Shown piece by piece: positions 26,065 through 34,021 of a stretch of 38,537 nucleotides of DNA. The DNA is from Phycisphaera sp. (GTDB taxonomy: Bacteria; Planctomycetota; Phycisphaerae; Phycisphaerales; Phycisphaeraceae). Where the stretch lies: the NCBI GenBank assembly GCA_028285385.1, contig JANQPR010000163.1, positions 1 to 38,537 on the forward strand, in the 5' to 3' direction. Each line of letters starts with the position of its first letter. The first letter of the stretch is position 1. Both the position numbers and the translations under genes were made by a program. Under the pieces are notes generated by a model, which saw nothing but the letters and a program-made list of their open reading frames with translations, made no database searches and was not told the DNA's origin.

Positions 26065-26655
26065 GTGCCCACGCCCTCGCCCGCCAACCCCCAACCAAAC
26101 CCCGGCCCGAGCGGGCGGCGCGGACCGCACCCACCCGATGTCAGGCCGGTCGCCATCCAGGCGCTCTACGTCATCGACACCACCGAGCAAACCGACGCCG
26201 AAGCCTTGCCCGAAGCGCTGGACGAGCCGTTCGACGACGGCGACCCCGAGTCCCCCGCCGACGCGAAGGCACCCGCGGTGGAGTTGGCGTTGGCGGCGTG
26301 GGCCGTGCACGACCGCGCCGACGCCCAGCTCAGCAGACTCGCCCCGGACTGGCCCACGCACCGCCAGCCGCCGGTCGACCGCGCGATCCTGCGGCTGGCG
26401 TGGTACGAACTCGAGGCCAAGCGGGCGGACCCGGCCGTGATCATCGACGAGGCCATCCGCTTGGCCCAGCGGTTCAGCGACGAGCGGGCCCCGGCGTTCG
26501 TCAACGGCCTCCTCGACCGCGTCGCCAAACGCCTGTCCCCGGACGGTCTGCCGTCGGACTCCGGCGACAGCGAGACCCCCGACGACGGCCCGCCGTCCGC
26601 GCCGCCCCCCGTCACCAGCGACGACTGGCTGAACGACGCGGTCCGCGACCGCTAG
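26065..26655 (+). CDS. nusB: Transcription antitermination factor NusB
   Basis: 196 residues from GTG 26065. The NusB fold is recognised by RPVAIQALYVIDTTEQ near residues 32-47 and by the conserved second half VDRAILRLAWYELEAKRADP, VIIDEAIRLAQRFS and APAFVNGLLDRVAKRL. NusB binds boxA RNA with NusE (S10) during rRNA antitermination. The protein is longer than usual (about 140): it has a Pro-rich N-terminal tail of about 30 residues, an acidic insertion (about 45-70) and an acidic C-terminal tail. The usual neighbour ribH is absent. A short perfect hairpin lies just downstream. Confidence 0.88.
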   Translation: MPTPSPANPQPNPGPSGRRGPHPPDVRPVAIQALYVIDTTEQTDAEALPEALDEPFDDGDPESPADAKAPAVELALAAWAVHDRADAQLSRLAPDWPTHRQPPVDRAILRLAWYELEAKRADPAVIIDEAIRLAQRFSDERAPAFVNGLLDRVAKRLSPDGLPSDSGDSETPDDGPPSAPPPVTSDDWLNDAVRDR

Positions 26656-26690
26656 CCGCGAGCCCCTTCCAATCCTGAACGCTTTGTGGA

Positions 26691-26714
26691 GAATCCCGAG
26701 GAAATACGGGATTC
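26691..26714 (+). terminator. Hairpin downstream of nusB
   Basis: Perfect 8 bp arms GAATCCCG (26691-26698) and CGGGATTC (26707-26714) enclose an 8 nt loop. It lies 36 bp after the nusB stop and 93 bp before the next start. The following bases are CCCCTT, not a U-run, so it is at best an atypical terminator and might act in the leader of the next gene. Confidence 0.5.
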
Positions 26715-26806
26715 CCCCTTGCCCCTCGTGTCAAGCCCCGTTAGGCTCGCGATACTTACATAAGCCTCGCACCGGCTTCTGTCATGTCCAAACCGGAGAG
26801 AAGAGC

Positions 26807-27622
26807 ATGAAAGTCGTCTTCTGGGCCTCGTCCACCGCGTGTGCCGTCGGCCTCTCGCTATCTGCCCACGCCGCCACCCTCAGCGTCCCGTTCGAGCCCG
26901 GCTCCGGGAACACCAACACCGACTTCGTCCTCGACACGAGCGCCAGCGGCAACGTCGAGGTGGCCCTCAAAGGCAAGCTTCGCTTCTTCGGCCAGACCGG
27001 CGTGACTCAGACCGGCAGCACCTACACCGTGCCCCCCGGGTTCTCGCCCGTCTCCGGCGGCGACCCGACGCCCGACCCGACCCGCGCCGCATGGAACTTC
27101 GACTACAGCATCAAGCTCGGGAACCTCGGCGGACAGACGCTCGACACCTTCCTGGCCACCGAGTTGACGAACAAGGTCATCACGCTCACGCTGGACTTCG
27201 ACGAGACACTGAGCAACACGGTCCAAGCCGTGACCTCGTTCGTGGACGCCGGCTTCGGCCCCGTGGGCAGCCAGACGTTCGTCGCGCTCGGCGGGCCCGG
27301 TTACGTCCTCGGGAACCCCTCCCCGGTCGTCGCGCCCGAGGCGTTCGTCGTCGACACGGACACCGTTGTGCTCCAAGGCAGCCAGAACTTCTCGTTCGGC
27401 AACTTCGCGCCGTTCAACGCGATCTTTGACGCTCTCGACACCGGCGCGACCTACGACCTGTCCCTCTCGGTCACCGACTCGGTCGACTCTGGCAACAACG
27501 CCTCTACCTCGATCACCGTCCAGACCGTCCCCGAGCCGATGGTCGCCGGGCTGGCATTCGCGGGCTTGTCTCTGCTCGGCATGCGGCGGTTCCGGGTTGA
27601 CGACTCGGCGCCTCAGGCCTGA
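26807..27622 (+). CDS. Secreted PEP-CTERM protein of unknown function
   Basis: 271 residues from ATG 26807, with GGAGAG 6 nt upstream; the frame is open further 5' but that part crosses the hairpin. A signal peptide (about 1-22, ending SAHAA) precedes a beta-rich, Thr/Ser/Gly-rich body with no known enzyme motif. The C-terminus has the sorting signature VPEP (241-244), a hydrophobic helix and an Arg-containing end (GMRRFR). PEP-CTERM tails are recognised by exosortase, none of which is encoded here. The tail continues about eight residues past the basic cluster, slightly longer than usual. Likely a cell-surface or extracellular matrix protein. Confidence 0.85.
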   Translation: MKVVFWASSTACAVGLSLSAHAATLSVPFEPGSGNTNTDFVLDTSASGNVEVALKGKLRFFGQTGVTQTGSTYTVPPGFSPVSGGDPTPDPTRAAWNFDYSIKLGNLGGQTLDTFLATELTNKVITLTLDFDETLSNTVQAVTSFVDAGFGPVGSQTFVALGGPGYVLGNPSPVVAPEAFVVDTDTVVLQGSQNFSFGNFAPFNAIFDALDTGATYDLSLSVTDSVDSGNNASTSITVQTVPEPMVAGLAFAGLSLLGMRRFRVDDSAPQA

Positions 27623-27653
27623 CCTCGCCCCCACATTCGGCAAATCACCCATG

Positions 27654-27679
27654 CAACGGAGTCCTCACGGGCTCCGTTG
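27654..27679 (+). terminator. Probable terminator after the PEP-CTERM gene
   Basis: Perfect 8 bp arms CAACGGAG (27654-27661) and CTCCGTTG (27672-27679) enclose a 10 nt loop, followed by TTCCT. It begins 32 bp after the stop codon. The weak T-run leaves some doubt, but position and stem strength fit a factor-independent terminator. Confidence 0.65.
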
Positions 27680-27779
27680 TTCCTGCGCCGGCGGCGAGGC
27701 GATTGGCCACCCAACCACGGAGTAGCCGATCTGACGAGACCGCGTCAGTGCTTGATTTTCAGGGCTCCGAGGATCCGCA

Positions 27780-28778
27780 GTGAAACCGAGCCACCCCCGG
27801 ACAACCGCCTTGGTTTTTGCCCTGTCGGCCGCGGTCTGTTGCGCCAGCCCGCACACGTCGGCCCACCCCGGCCATCAAGACGCCGCCGACACCGCCTCGG
27901 CCGACGCCGTGGCGCGACCCCGCGTCTCGATCACCCAGGCCGACGGCTACCGATACATCGCCGCCAACGGGCTGCCGGACCACGCGACCGGCCGGTTCCC
28001 CAACCGCCACAACCCTCACCGCATCGCCGAGCAGAACTACCGCTTCCGCGTCCCGCTCGGACCGGTCGCCAACGACGAGCCGACCTCGGCCCGCGGCATG
28101 CCGTTCGGTGTCGCCCTAAACGGCGTTGTCTTCGACCCCGGCACCGCCGAGAACTGGACCGCCCAAGGCCTGCGCCGCGGCGGCCCGCCCACCGACTGGA
28201 CCTACGAAGCGCTCGGCGGCGCGGTCCATCTCGGCGTCGACGCCAGCCACGCCCACGTCCAGCCCACCGGCGCGTACCACTACCACGGCATCCCCACCGC
28301 GCTGCTCGAACGGCAAGCCCGACTCCAACGCCGGCGCGGCCCGGTCCTCCTCGGTTACGCCGCCGACGGCTTCCCCATCTACGGCCCGCACGGCTACGCC
28401 GACCCCATGGACCCCGACAGCGAACTCGTCTTGCTCCAACCCAGCTACACCCTCAGGCCCGGCGAACGCCCCGGCCCGCGCGACCAACCGCCCGGCCCAG
28501 GCGGCAAGCACGACGGCGCGTTCGTCCAGGACTGGCAATACACGCCGGGCCACGGCGACCTCGACCGATGCAACGGCCGGTTCGGCGCCACCCCCGAGTA
28601 CCCCGAAGGCACGTACCACTACGTCCTGACCGAGGCCTACCCCTTCATCCCCCGCGACTTCCGCGGCACGCCCGACGACAGCTTCCAACGACGCGGCCCG
28701 GGCAACCGCCGCGGCAACGTCAACGAGCGCGAAGACCGTCGGCAAGATCGGCGGCGCCCACCCCCGCCGCCGCGATAA
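27780..28778 (+). CDS. Secreted YHYH-domain protein
   Basis: 332 residues from GTG 27780, with GAGGA 6 nt upstream. A signal peptide (about 1-28) precedes a His-rich region and a YHYH domain: GAYHYHGIP with YHYH at 166-169, GYAADGFPIYGPHGYADP, and a later TYHYVLTEAYPFIPRDF. The family is poorly characterised; its conserved His, Asp and Tyr residues suggest metal binding, but no reaction is established. The C-terminus is a basic Arg/Pro-rich tail, probably disordered. It follows the PEP-CTERM gene after a terminator-like hairpin and so probably has its own promoter. Its end lies 12 bp from the convergent ferritin-like gene. Confidence 0.88.
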   Translation: MKPSHPRTTALVFALSAAVCCASPHTSAHPGHQDAADTASADAVARPRVSITQADGYRYIAANGLPDHATGRFPNRHNPHRIAEQNYRFRVPLGPVANDEPTSARGMPFGVALNGVVFDPGTAENWTAQGLRRGGPPTDWTYEALGGAVHLGVDASHAHVQPTGAYHYHGIPTALLERQARLQRRRGPVLLGYAADGFPIYGPHGYADPMDPDSELVLLQPSYTLRPGERPGPRDQPPGPGGKHDGAFVQDWQYTPGHGDLDRCNGRFGATPEYPEGTYHYVLTEAYPFIPRDFRGTPDDSFQRRGPGNRRGNVNEREDRRQDRRRPPPPPR

Positions 28779-28790
28779 AGGGGGGCTGTT

Positions 28791-29579
28791 TCAAGACACG
28801 CTCGCCAACGCCGGCACGGGCCACTCGTAGCCCGTCGGGTCGGCGATCGCCATGGCCCGTCGGAACTTGACCCACACCTGCCGGCGGAACCGCGTAAACG
28901 TGAACCCGCCCAGCCGCAGCGCCGGCCCGTGGTTACGCCACACCACGACGATCGCCGCCAGCATCATTGTCTCGTGCGCCCGGAGACGACGCCAACGGGT
29001 CAGCGCGCTGCGCTGACGCCGGATCATGGCCAGCCGTTCGCACTGAAACCGGATGTGGTGCGCTTCGTCCCGGAGGATGCGTCGGCAGACCGCCCGCAGC
29101 GCCGGCGACGCCGTTGCGTCCCGCAACCCGCGGTAGTACACCTGCGCGATGATCTCGGCGGTCACGAGCACCATCACCGACAGCTCTAGGCCGCCGAGCT
29201 TCCGCGCGTGCCGGAACACGGAGTCGGCGGCGGTCCGGCTCACGCGCGGCATGCGTTCGAGTTCCATGACCCGGCGGAGGTAGCGGGCGTGTTCGTTCTC
29301 CTCGGCGATGAAGAACGCCATCGCCCGCGCGTACTCCTCGTCTCCGGTCCGCTGCGCATACTGCCTTGCATAACCCAGCAGGTGCTTCCCTTCCGAGCTC
29401 TCGCCGAGCTCGAACTCGGCGATGGACACGGCGACGCACTCCCGCTGGGTCGGCGTCAACGCGGGCGCGCCGTGCATCGGGATCTTCAGTCGGTCGGCGC
29501 GGTTGCGTCGGAAGTGTTCGGACCAGAACGCGGAGTCGTCAACGTGCGCAGCGACATCGGCGGCCGGAGGTACGGGCAT
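28791..29579 (-). CDS. Ferritin-like diiron protein
   Basis: 262 residues from ATG 29579, with AGGAG 6 nt upstream. The sequence carries a four-helix diiron ligand pattern: E60/E63 in ELGESSEGKHL, E94 and H97 in IAEENEHARYL, E142 in VTAEIIAQVYYRG, and E172 with H175 in LRDEAHHIRFQ. This two-ExxH layout is shared by ferritin-like oxidases, hydroxylases and desaturases. The final 60 residues are basic and aromatic (MLAAIVVVWRNHGPALRL may contact membrane). The substrate cannot be named; an O2-dependent oxidase or oxygenase on a lipid-like substrate is one reading. Divergent from ftsY with 130 bp between starts. Confidence 0.78.
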   Translation of the reverse strand: MPVPPAADVAAHVDDSAFWSEHFRRNRADRLKIPMHGAPALTPTQRECVAVSIAEFELGESSEGKHLLGYARQYAQRTGDEEYARAMAFFIAEENEHARYLRRVMELERMPRVSRTAADSVFRHARKLGGLELSVMVLVTAEIIAQVYYRGLRDATASPALRAVCRRILRDEAHHIRFQCERLAMIRRQRSALTRWRRLRAHETMMLAAIVVVWRNHGPALRLGGFTFTRFRRQVWVKFRRAMAIADPTGYEWPVPALASVS

Positions 29580-29694
29580 CGGTTGCTCCTGGGAAAGCAG
29601 CGAGAAAACAACAGGTCAGACGGGTCCGGGCGTGCTACGGCGTGCACCCCACGCCGGTTCGAGTGCGTCGCAGCGTTGGGGCGCAGCCCGCCGC

Positions 29695-29700
29695 TACACT
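29695..29700 (+). promoter_or_regulatory. Candidate -10 box TACACT, 9 nt before ftsY
   Basis: TACACT is followed by nine bases and ATG 29710, exactly as before nusB. The intervening bases (GCCCGCCCC) hold no Shine-Dalgarno. Inferred leaderless or short-leader promoter; no -35 is evident. Confidence 0.4.
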
Positions 29701-29709
29701 GCCCGCCCC

Positions 29710-30639
29710 ATGGCGATCTTCAAGGGCGCAATCGACAGGCTCCGCAAGGGGCTGTCCAAGACCTCGGCCAACACCGGCGGGGCGATCCGACACCTCCTGC
29801 TCGGCAAGCCGTTGTCCAAGGAGTTGCTCCGCGACCTCGAACGCGCGCTGATCCAGGCGGACGTCGGCGTCAAGACCGCCATCGAGCTCCGCAAGGACAT
29901 CGAGGCGATGTGGGAGCGCGGCGAGATCAGCACCGGCGACGAGGCCTGGCCGATGCTCAAGAGCCAGCTCGTCGCGTACTTCCCGGACGAGGACCGAACG
30001 CTGCACTTCGCCGAACCCAAGAACGGGCCGACCGTGATCGTCGTGGCGGGCATCAACGGCGCGGGCAAGACCACGACCATCGCGAAGCTGTGCAAGCGGC
30101 TTCACGACGACGGGCACAGCGTGCTGCTCGCAGCGTGCGACACCTTCCGCGCCGCGGCGGTCGAGCAGCTCACGGTCTGGGCGACCCGGCTCGGCGTCGA
30201 CATCGTGTGCGGCCAGCAGGGCGGCGACCCCGCGGCGGTGGCCTTCGACGCCTGCGCCGCCGCCAGGTCGCGCGGCACCGATGTGTTGATCGTCGACACC
30301 GCCGGGCGGTTGCACACGCAGTCGCACCTGATGGACCAGCTCTCGAAGATCCGCCGCGTCGTGGAGAAGCAGCTCCCCGGCGCGCCGCACGAGGTGCTGC
30401 TCGTCATCGACGCGACGACCGGGCAGAACGGTGTGAATCAGGCCAAGGTCTTCGCCGAGGCCACCGACGTCACCGGCATCGTGCTCACCAAAATCGACGG
30501 CAGCGCCCGGGGCGGCATCGTCATCGCCATCCGTGAAGCGCTGAACCTTCCCGTCAAGTTCGTCGGCGTCGGCGAGACCCCCGACGACCTCGAACCCTTT
30601 GAGCCCGAAGTGTTCGTTGACGCGATGTTCGCCGAGTAA
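29710..30639 (+). CDS. ftsY: Signal recognition particle receptor FtsY
   Basis: 309 residues from ATG 29710; longer readings run through the divergent promoter region. The NG core is complete: a helical N domain (about 1-95) with LLLGKPLSKELLRDLERALIQADVG, then GTPase motifs G1 GINGAGKTTT, G2-like DTFRAAAVEQL, G3 DTAGRLHTQ and G4 TKIDGSARGG, and the closing FVGVGETPDDLEPFEPEVFV. The acidic A domain of E. coli FtsY is absent, as in many bacteria. It is the membrane GTPase that receives SRP-ribosome-nascent chain complexes and hands them to SecYEG. Signal peptidase I follows 42 bp downstream, so the two export genes probably share a transcript. Confidence 0.97.
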   Translation: MAIFKGAIDRLRKGLSKTSANTGGAIRHLLLGKPLSKELLRDLERALIQADVGVKTAIELRKDIEAMWERGEISTGDEAWPMLKSQLVAYFPDEDRTLHFAEPKNGPTVIVVAGINGAGKTTTIAKLCKRLHDDGHSVLLAACDTFRAAAVEQLTVWATRLGVDIVCGQQGGDPAAVAFDACAAARSRGTDVLIVDTAGRLHTQSHLMDQLSKIRRVVEKQLPGAPHEVLLVIDATTGQNGVNQAKVFAEATDVTGIVLTKIDGSARGGIVIAIREALNLPVKFVGVGETPDDLEPFEPEVFVDAMFAE

Positions 30640-30662
30640 ACACAGCGTCGCCCAAACCCGAC

Positions 30663-30677
30663 ACGCCGGACCGGCGT
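30663..30677. repeat. 15 bp palindrome just before lepB
   Basis: ACGCCGG and CCGGCGT are perfect mirror arms around a single A, ending 4 bp before the lepB GTG. The loop is too small for a stable hairpin, so an operator-like or chance palindrome is more likely. Confidence 0.4.
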
Positions 30678-30681
30678 ATCC

Positions 30682-31722
30682 GTGATGATGTCCGCGATGA
30701 CCGAAGAACCGACCGCCCAACCGGACGCCACGCCCGCCGACGAAGCGAACGCCGGCGAAGCCGCTAAGCCCGAGCCCCAACGCGGCTTCTTCGGCAAGCT
30801 TTGGCACGACTGGGTCAAGCCGCTCGGGCTGGTCATCCTTGTCGTCACCGCGCTGCGGTCGTCGCTGGTCGACTGGAACGACGTGCCCTCCGGGTCGATG
30901 CGCCCGACGATCCTCGAGGGCGACCGCATCGTCGTGAACAAGCTCGCGTACGGCTTCAACCTGCCGTTCAACGGTCCCAAGATCGACTTGCCTCTGCTGC
31001 CCACGTTCGACAACCCGCTCGACTTCCTGCCCGGCTGGCACTGGGCCCGGCCGCAGCGCGGCGACATCGTCACCTTCTGGAACCCGACCCCCGACGAGAT
31101 GCACGGCCGACCCAACCCGTCGTCCGGCATCCGCATGGTCAAACGCGTCGTCGGGCTGCCGGGCGACACCCTCCGCGTCGTCGACGGCCGGCTCAAGATC
31201 ACCGACAAGGACGGCAACGACGTCGACATCAGCTACCTCGACCTGCCCGAAGGCCCGTACCACGTCGAGCCCACCATGGTTGTCCGCCCCGACCCGAACT
31301 CTCGGCAGCTGCAGCAACAGATGGCCGAGGCCCCGGTCGAGTTCGCGATCGAGGACCTCGACGGCGTCGAACACTTCGTCCAGTTCCTGCAACGCAGTGG
31401 AGGCTGGACTCCCGGCGGGCACCAGTACCGCGACATCCCCCGTGACGGCAGCGCGTTCACGCTGCCCGACTCCGACGACCACAAGCAAGCCGTCTACTTC
31501 ATGGTCGGCGACAACCGCGACAACTCCCGCGACTCCCGCGCTTACCTCGCCGACGACGTCGACCCCTCGACGAACGGGCCCGTGTTCGTCCGCGGCGAGC
31601 ACATCACCGGCAAGGCAAAGTTCGTCGCCGTGTCCTTCGACGGCTCGTGGTTCAACCCCGCGTGGTCCCGTTGGTTCCGCAGCTTCGACGGCGCGGCGCG
31701 ACGCGCCGCCGATGCGGACTGA
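30682..31722 (+). CDS. lepB: Signal peptidase I
   Basis: 346 residues from GTG 30682; ATG codons at 30685, 30688 and 30697 are alternatives. After an acidic N-tail (about 1-35) comes one membrane anchor (about 45-62), then the catalytic serine S72 in VPSGSMRPTILEGD and general base K154 in MVKRVVGLPGDTLRV. The C-terminal box is FMVGDNRDNSRDSRAY. It cleaves signal peptides from exported proteins on the outer face of the cytoplasmic membrane. A long acidic insertion (about 175-285) separates the catalytic boxes and makes it larger than E. coli LepB domain II. The gene lies between ftsY and a pseudopilin-like gene. Confidence 0.95.
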   Translation: MMMSAMTEEPTAQPDATPADEANAGEAAKPEPQRGFFGKLWHDWVKPLGLVILVVTALRSSLVDWNDVPSGSMRPTILEGDRIVVNKLAYGFNLPFNGPKIDLPLLPTFDNPLDFLPGWHWARPQRGDIVTFWNPTPDEMHGRPNPSSGIRMVKRVVGLPGDTLRVVDGRLKITDKDGNDVDISYLDLPEGPYHVEPTMVVRPDPNSRQLQQQMAEAPVEFAIEDLDGVEHFVQFLQRSGGWTPGGHQYRDIPRDGSAFTLPDSDDHKQAVYFMVGDNRDNSRDSRAYLADDVDPSTNGPVFVRGEHITGKAKFVAVSFDGSWFNPAWSRWFRSFDGAARRAADAD

Positions 31723-31736
31723 CGCTTGTCGGCCAC

Positions 31737-31777
31737 GCCGTCGGGGCGGCCGCCCGAATCAAGCCTCGCCCGACGGC
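31737..31777 (+). repeat. GC-rich inverted repeat between lepB and the pseudopilin-like gene
   Basis: Arms GCCGTCGGG (31737-31745) and CCCGACGGC (31769-31777) are a perfect 9 bp match around a 23 nt loop that itself contains the palindrome GGCGGCCGCC. It could terminate lepB transcription, but no T-run follows. Confidence 0.4.
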
Positions 31778-31790
31778 CGTCTCAGAACAG

Positions 31791-32522
31791 ATGGCAGACG
31801 ATCTCCGCGCACGAGGCCGCCGTGCTTTTTCGCTCACCGAGTTGCTGGTCGCGTTCGGCATTGTCGCCGTCCTGATCGCGATCCTCTTGCCGGCGTTGTC
31901 CGGCATCCGTCGCACCGCCCAGCGCTCGGCCTGCCTCGCGAACCTCCGCGGCATCGGCTTGGCGCTAGCGGCGTACCACTCGGAAACCAGGCTGGTGCCG
32001 GACGTCGTGCTCGCGACCGACGACGGGATCGGTGGCTCCGTGCTGCTGCCCCGGCCCGACCGCCCCGCGCTCGCCGACGTGCTCGCCGATTACCTCGACA
32101 CGCCGGCGCCGCAACGCTCGGCCCCGGGAGACACCTCGGCGCCCTGGGTCTCCGGGCCGCCGTGGGTCTGCCCGGCCGACGCGGGCTACCTCCTCAACGG
32201 CGTGCAGGACCCTCGCTTCGACACCGCCTGGCGCTGGGACGGCAGCAGCTACGAACTCGGCCCGGTCGCGATACTGTTCAACCGCCTTTCTATCGAGTTT
32301 CCCACGGCGACCCGGGGCGCGATCCAGCGGGCCGCGACAAGGGGACTCGAACGACGCAACTGGATGTTCCTGTCCGACGCCGACGACTGGCACCCGCCGC
32401 CGACCCGACGGAACGGCCTTAACTTCCCCGACGGTAGCGTCGGCGAATACACCGTGCTCGGGCCCGGCGAGTTCGATGCCTTCGCCGACGAGGTCGCCCC
32501 CATCCTGCACGACGCGCCTTGA
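31791..32522 (+). CDS. Prepilin-like (type II secretion pseudopilin-type) protein
   Basis: 243 residues from ATG 31791; upstream readings overlap lepB and lack the prepilin leader. A short basic leader ends at RRA, followed by FSLTELLVAFGIVAVLIAILLPAL; with cleavage after A12 the mature chain starts with Phe and has the canonical Glu at +5. The following CLANLRGIGLALAAYHSET is typical of the planctomycete DUF1559/pseudopilin class. The globular part (about 70-243) has no calcium box and ends DEVAPILHDAP. It should be cleaved by a prepilin peptidase and remain membrane-bound or join a pseudopilus; no secretion-system gene is nearby. Its end is 10 bp from the convergent dtd gene. Confidence 0.85.
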   Translation: MADDLRARGRRAFSLTELLVAFGIVAVLIAILLPALSGIRRTAQRSACLANLRGIGLALAAYHSETRLVPDVVLATDDGIGGSVLLPRPDRPALADVLADYLDTPAPQRSAPGDTSAPWVSGPPWVCPADAGYLLNGVQDPRFDTAWRWDGSSYELGPVAILFNRLSIEFPTATRGAIQRAATRGLERRNWMFLSDADDWHPPPTRRNGLNFPDGSVGEYTVLGPGEFDAFADEVAPILHDAP

Positions 32523-32532
32523 ACCGCAACCG

Positions 32533-32982
32533 CTACAACGCCGCGCTGTCCAGCATCAGCGTCACCGGGCCGTCGTTGACCAGCGACACCTTCATGTCCG
32601 CCCCGAACACGCCCGTGTCGACCGACGTGACGCCGAGTTGTCGCAGCTTGTCGGCCGTGTAGTCACACAACGGTTCGGCCACGCCCGGCGGCGCGGAGTC
32701 CGTGAAGCTCGGACGCCGCCCCTTCCGCGCGTCGCCGTACAGCGTGAACTGCGAGACGAGCAGCACCCCGCCACCGACATCGAGCAACGACCGGTCGAAC
32801 CGCCCACGCTCGTCGGGGAACAACCGGAGCCCGACAAGTTTCGTGCACAGCCGGTCCACCTCCGCCTCGGTGTCGCCCCGCCCGACGCCGAGCAACACGA
32901 GATACCCACGGCCCACGGCACCGACGGTCTCGCCGTCGGCCCGCACCGCCGCCTCACTCACGCGTTGGATCAGCATCCGCAC
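32533..32982 (-). CDS. dtd: D-aminoacyl-tRNA deacylase
   Basis: 149 residues from GTG 32982, which gives the usual opening MRMLIQRVSEA; ATG 32976 would drop two residues. The two DTD active-site motifs are intact: LVSQFTLYGDARKGRRPSF (the SQFTL box) and the C-terminal NDGPVTLMLDS (cis Gly-Pro box). The homodimeric enzyme removes D-amino acids, and glycine mischarged on tRNA-Ala, from tRNA in the cytosol. The length matches the family. A TATCTT box lies 6 nt before the GTG. Confidence 0.97.
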   Translation of the reverse strand: MRMLIQRVSEAAVRADGETVGAVGRGYLVLLGVGRGDTEAEVDRLCTKLVGLRLFPDERGRFDRSLLDVGGGVLLVSQFTLYGDARKGRRPSFTDSAPPGVAEPLCDYTADKLRQLGVTSVDTGVFGADMKVSLVNDGPVTLMLDSAAL

Positions 32983-32988
32983 CCGCGG

Positions 32989-32994
32989 AAGATA
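32989..32994 (-). promoter_or_regulatory. Candidate -10 box TATCTT, 6 nt before dtd
   Basis: On the minus strand TATCTT is followed by CCGCGG and the GTG at 32982. The box fits TANNNT and would give a leaderless message. No -35 box or Shine-Dalgarno is seen. Confidence 0.35.
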
Positions 32995-33120
32995 CCCCCT
33001 CCCCTATGAACCCTCGGAGAACAGAGTCCGGAAGTCGTGCCCTGGGCGAGCGCCGCTAGCAACCCGCCGGATCGGGTACTCTTTTGTGTTTCCCGCTTCC
33101 CGCCCGACCGGAACCGTTTC

Positions 33121-33792
33121 ATGCTCGGCATCGACCTCGACGCCCCCGACTACCTCGCCCGCGCCGCCGCCGAGACGACGCGCCTCGACCCGGGCGCGAT
33201 GCAGCGCCTCGCCGACGCGATCTACGACCGCTACGCCAACGGCAGGTTCGTCTTCGTCATCGGCAACGGCGGGTCCGGGCTCACCGCTTCGCACTACGCC
33301 GAGGACCTCGGCAAGTCGACCCTCCGCGACGAAGACCTCCGCGACCCCGACCGCAAGCGCCTCAAGGTCCTCAGCCTCACCGACAACCTCGGCTGGATCA
33401 TGGCGGCCGCCAACGACCTGCACTACGACCAGGTCTTCGTCCAGCAACTCATGAACTACGGCAGCGAAGGCGACTTAGTCATCGCGCTGTCGGGCTCGGG
33501 GAACTCGGCGAACATCCTCGAAGCCGTGCGTTGGGCCAACGACCACGGGCTGCACACCTTCGGCCTCACCGGCTACACGGGCGGCCAACTCAAGCAACTC
33601 CAGGCGGACGGGCTGCACGTCGACCTCCCCGACATGGGCATGGTCGAGTCGCTACACCTGCTGCTGTTCCACTGGGTGCTCAACGACGTGCACGCGCGGA
33701 TCAACGCCTGCGGTCGATACTCGGAGTCGGTTCAAGCCGGTCCCAACCGCCGGCCTAGCCCGCAACCGTTACTGAATCGCCACACCAAATAG
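33121..33792 (+). CDS. SIS-domain isomerase, D-sedoheptulose-7-phosphate isomerase-like
   Basis: 223 residues from ATG 33121. One SIS domain carries the phosphosugar loops of the GmhA family: FVIGNGGSGLTASHYAEDLGK (about 41-61) and ALSGSGNSANILEAVRWA (about 122-139), plus the late helix MGMVESLHLLLFHWVL that supplies the active-site Glu and His. GmhA makes D-glycero-D-manno-heptose 7-phosphate, the first step to ADP-heptose for lipopolysaccharide or S-layer glycans. Other heptose genes are absent here, so the substrate is inferred. The last 25 residues form a basic, non-conserved tail. A TACTCT box at 33077-33082 could be its -10. Confidence 0.85.
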   Translation: MLGIDLDAPDYLARAAAETTRLDPGAMQRLADAIYDRYANGRFVFVIGNGGSGLTASHYAEDLGKSTLRDEDLRDPDRKRLKVLSLTDNLGWIMAAANDLHYDQVFVQQLMNYGSEGDLVIALSGSGNSANILEAVRWANDHGLHTFGLTGYTGGQLKQLQADGLHVDLPDMGMVESLHLLLFHWVLNDVHARINACGRYSESVQAGPNRRPSPQPLLNRHTK

Positions 33793-34021
33793 GTGTGAGG
33801 GCGTGTACGAATAACGAAAACTTTCATGTGAAATTGTTACTTGTCTAAACAGCCTGGGGTTTTCCTGTTGAATGAAATTCAGCTGATGTATCGGTGCGTG
33901 TCCGCGATATGATCGTTTGCTTATTGCCGAACGAGACGAGGTTCTAGGCGCCGGGCCGGTTTCGTTCAATCGCCGGGGACGTTCTCTGGCAGTGTGTTTT
34001 TCGTACCGGGAGTTAATCAGT

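Noticed and set aside
29635..31602. A 655-codon minus-strand open frame across ftsY and lepB
   Set aside because: It is a shadow of two unmistakable genes and has no recognisable motif.
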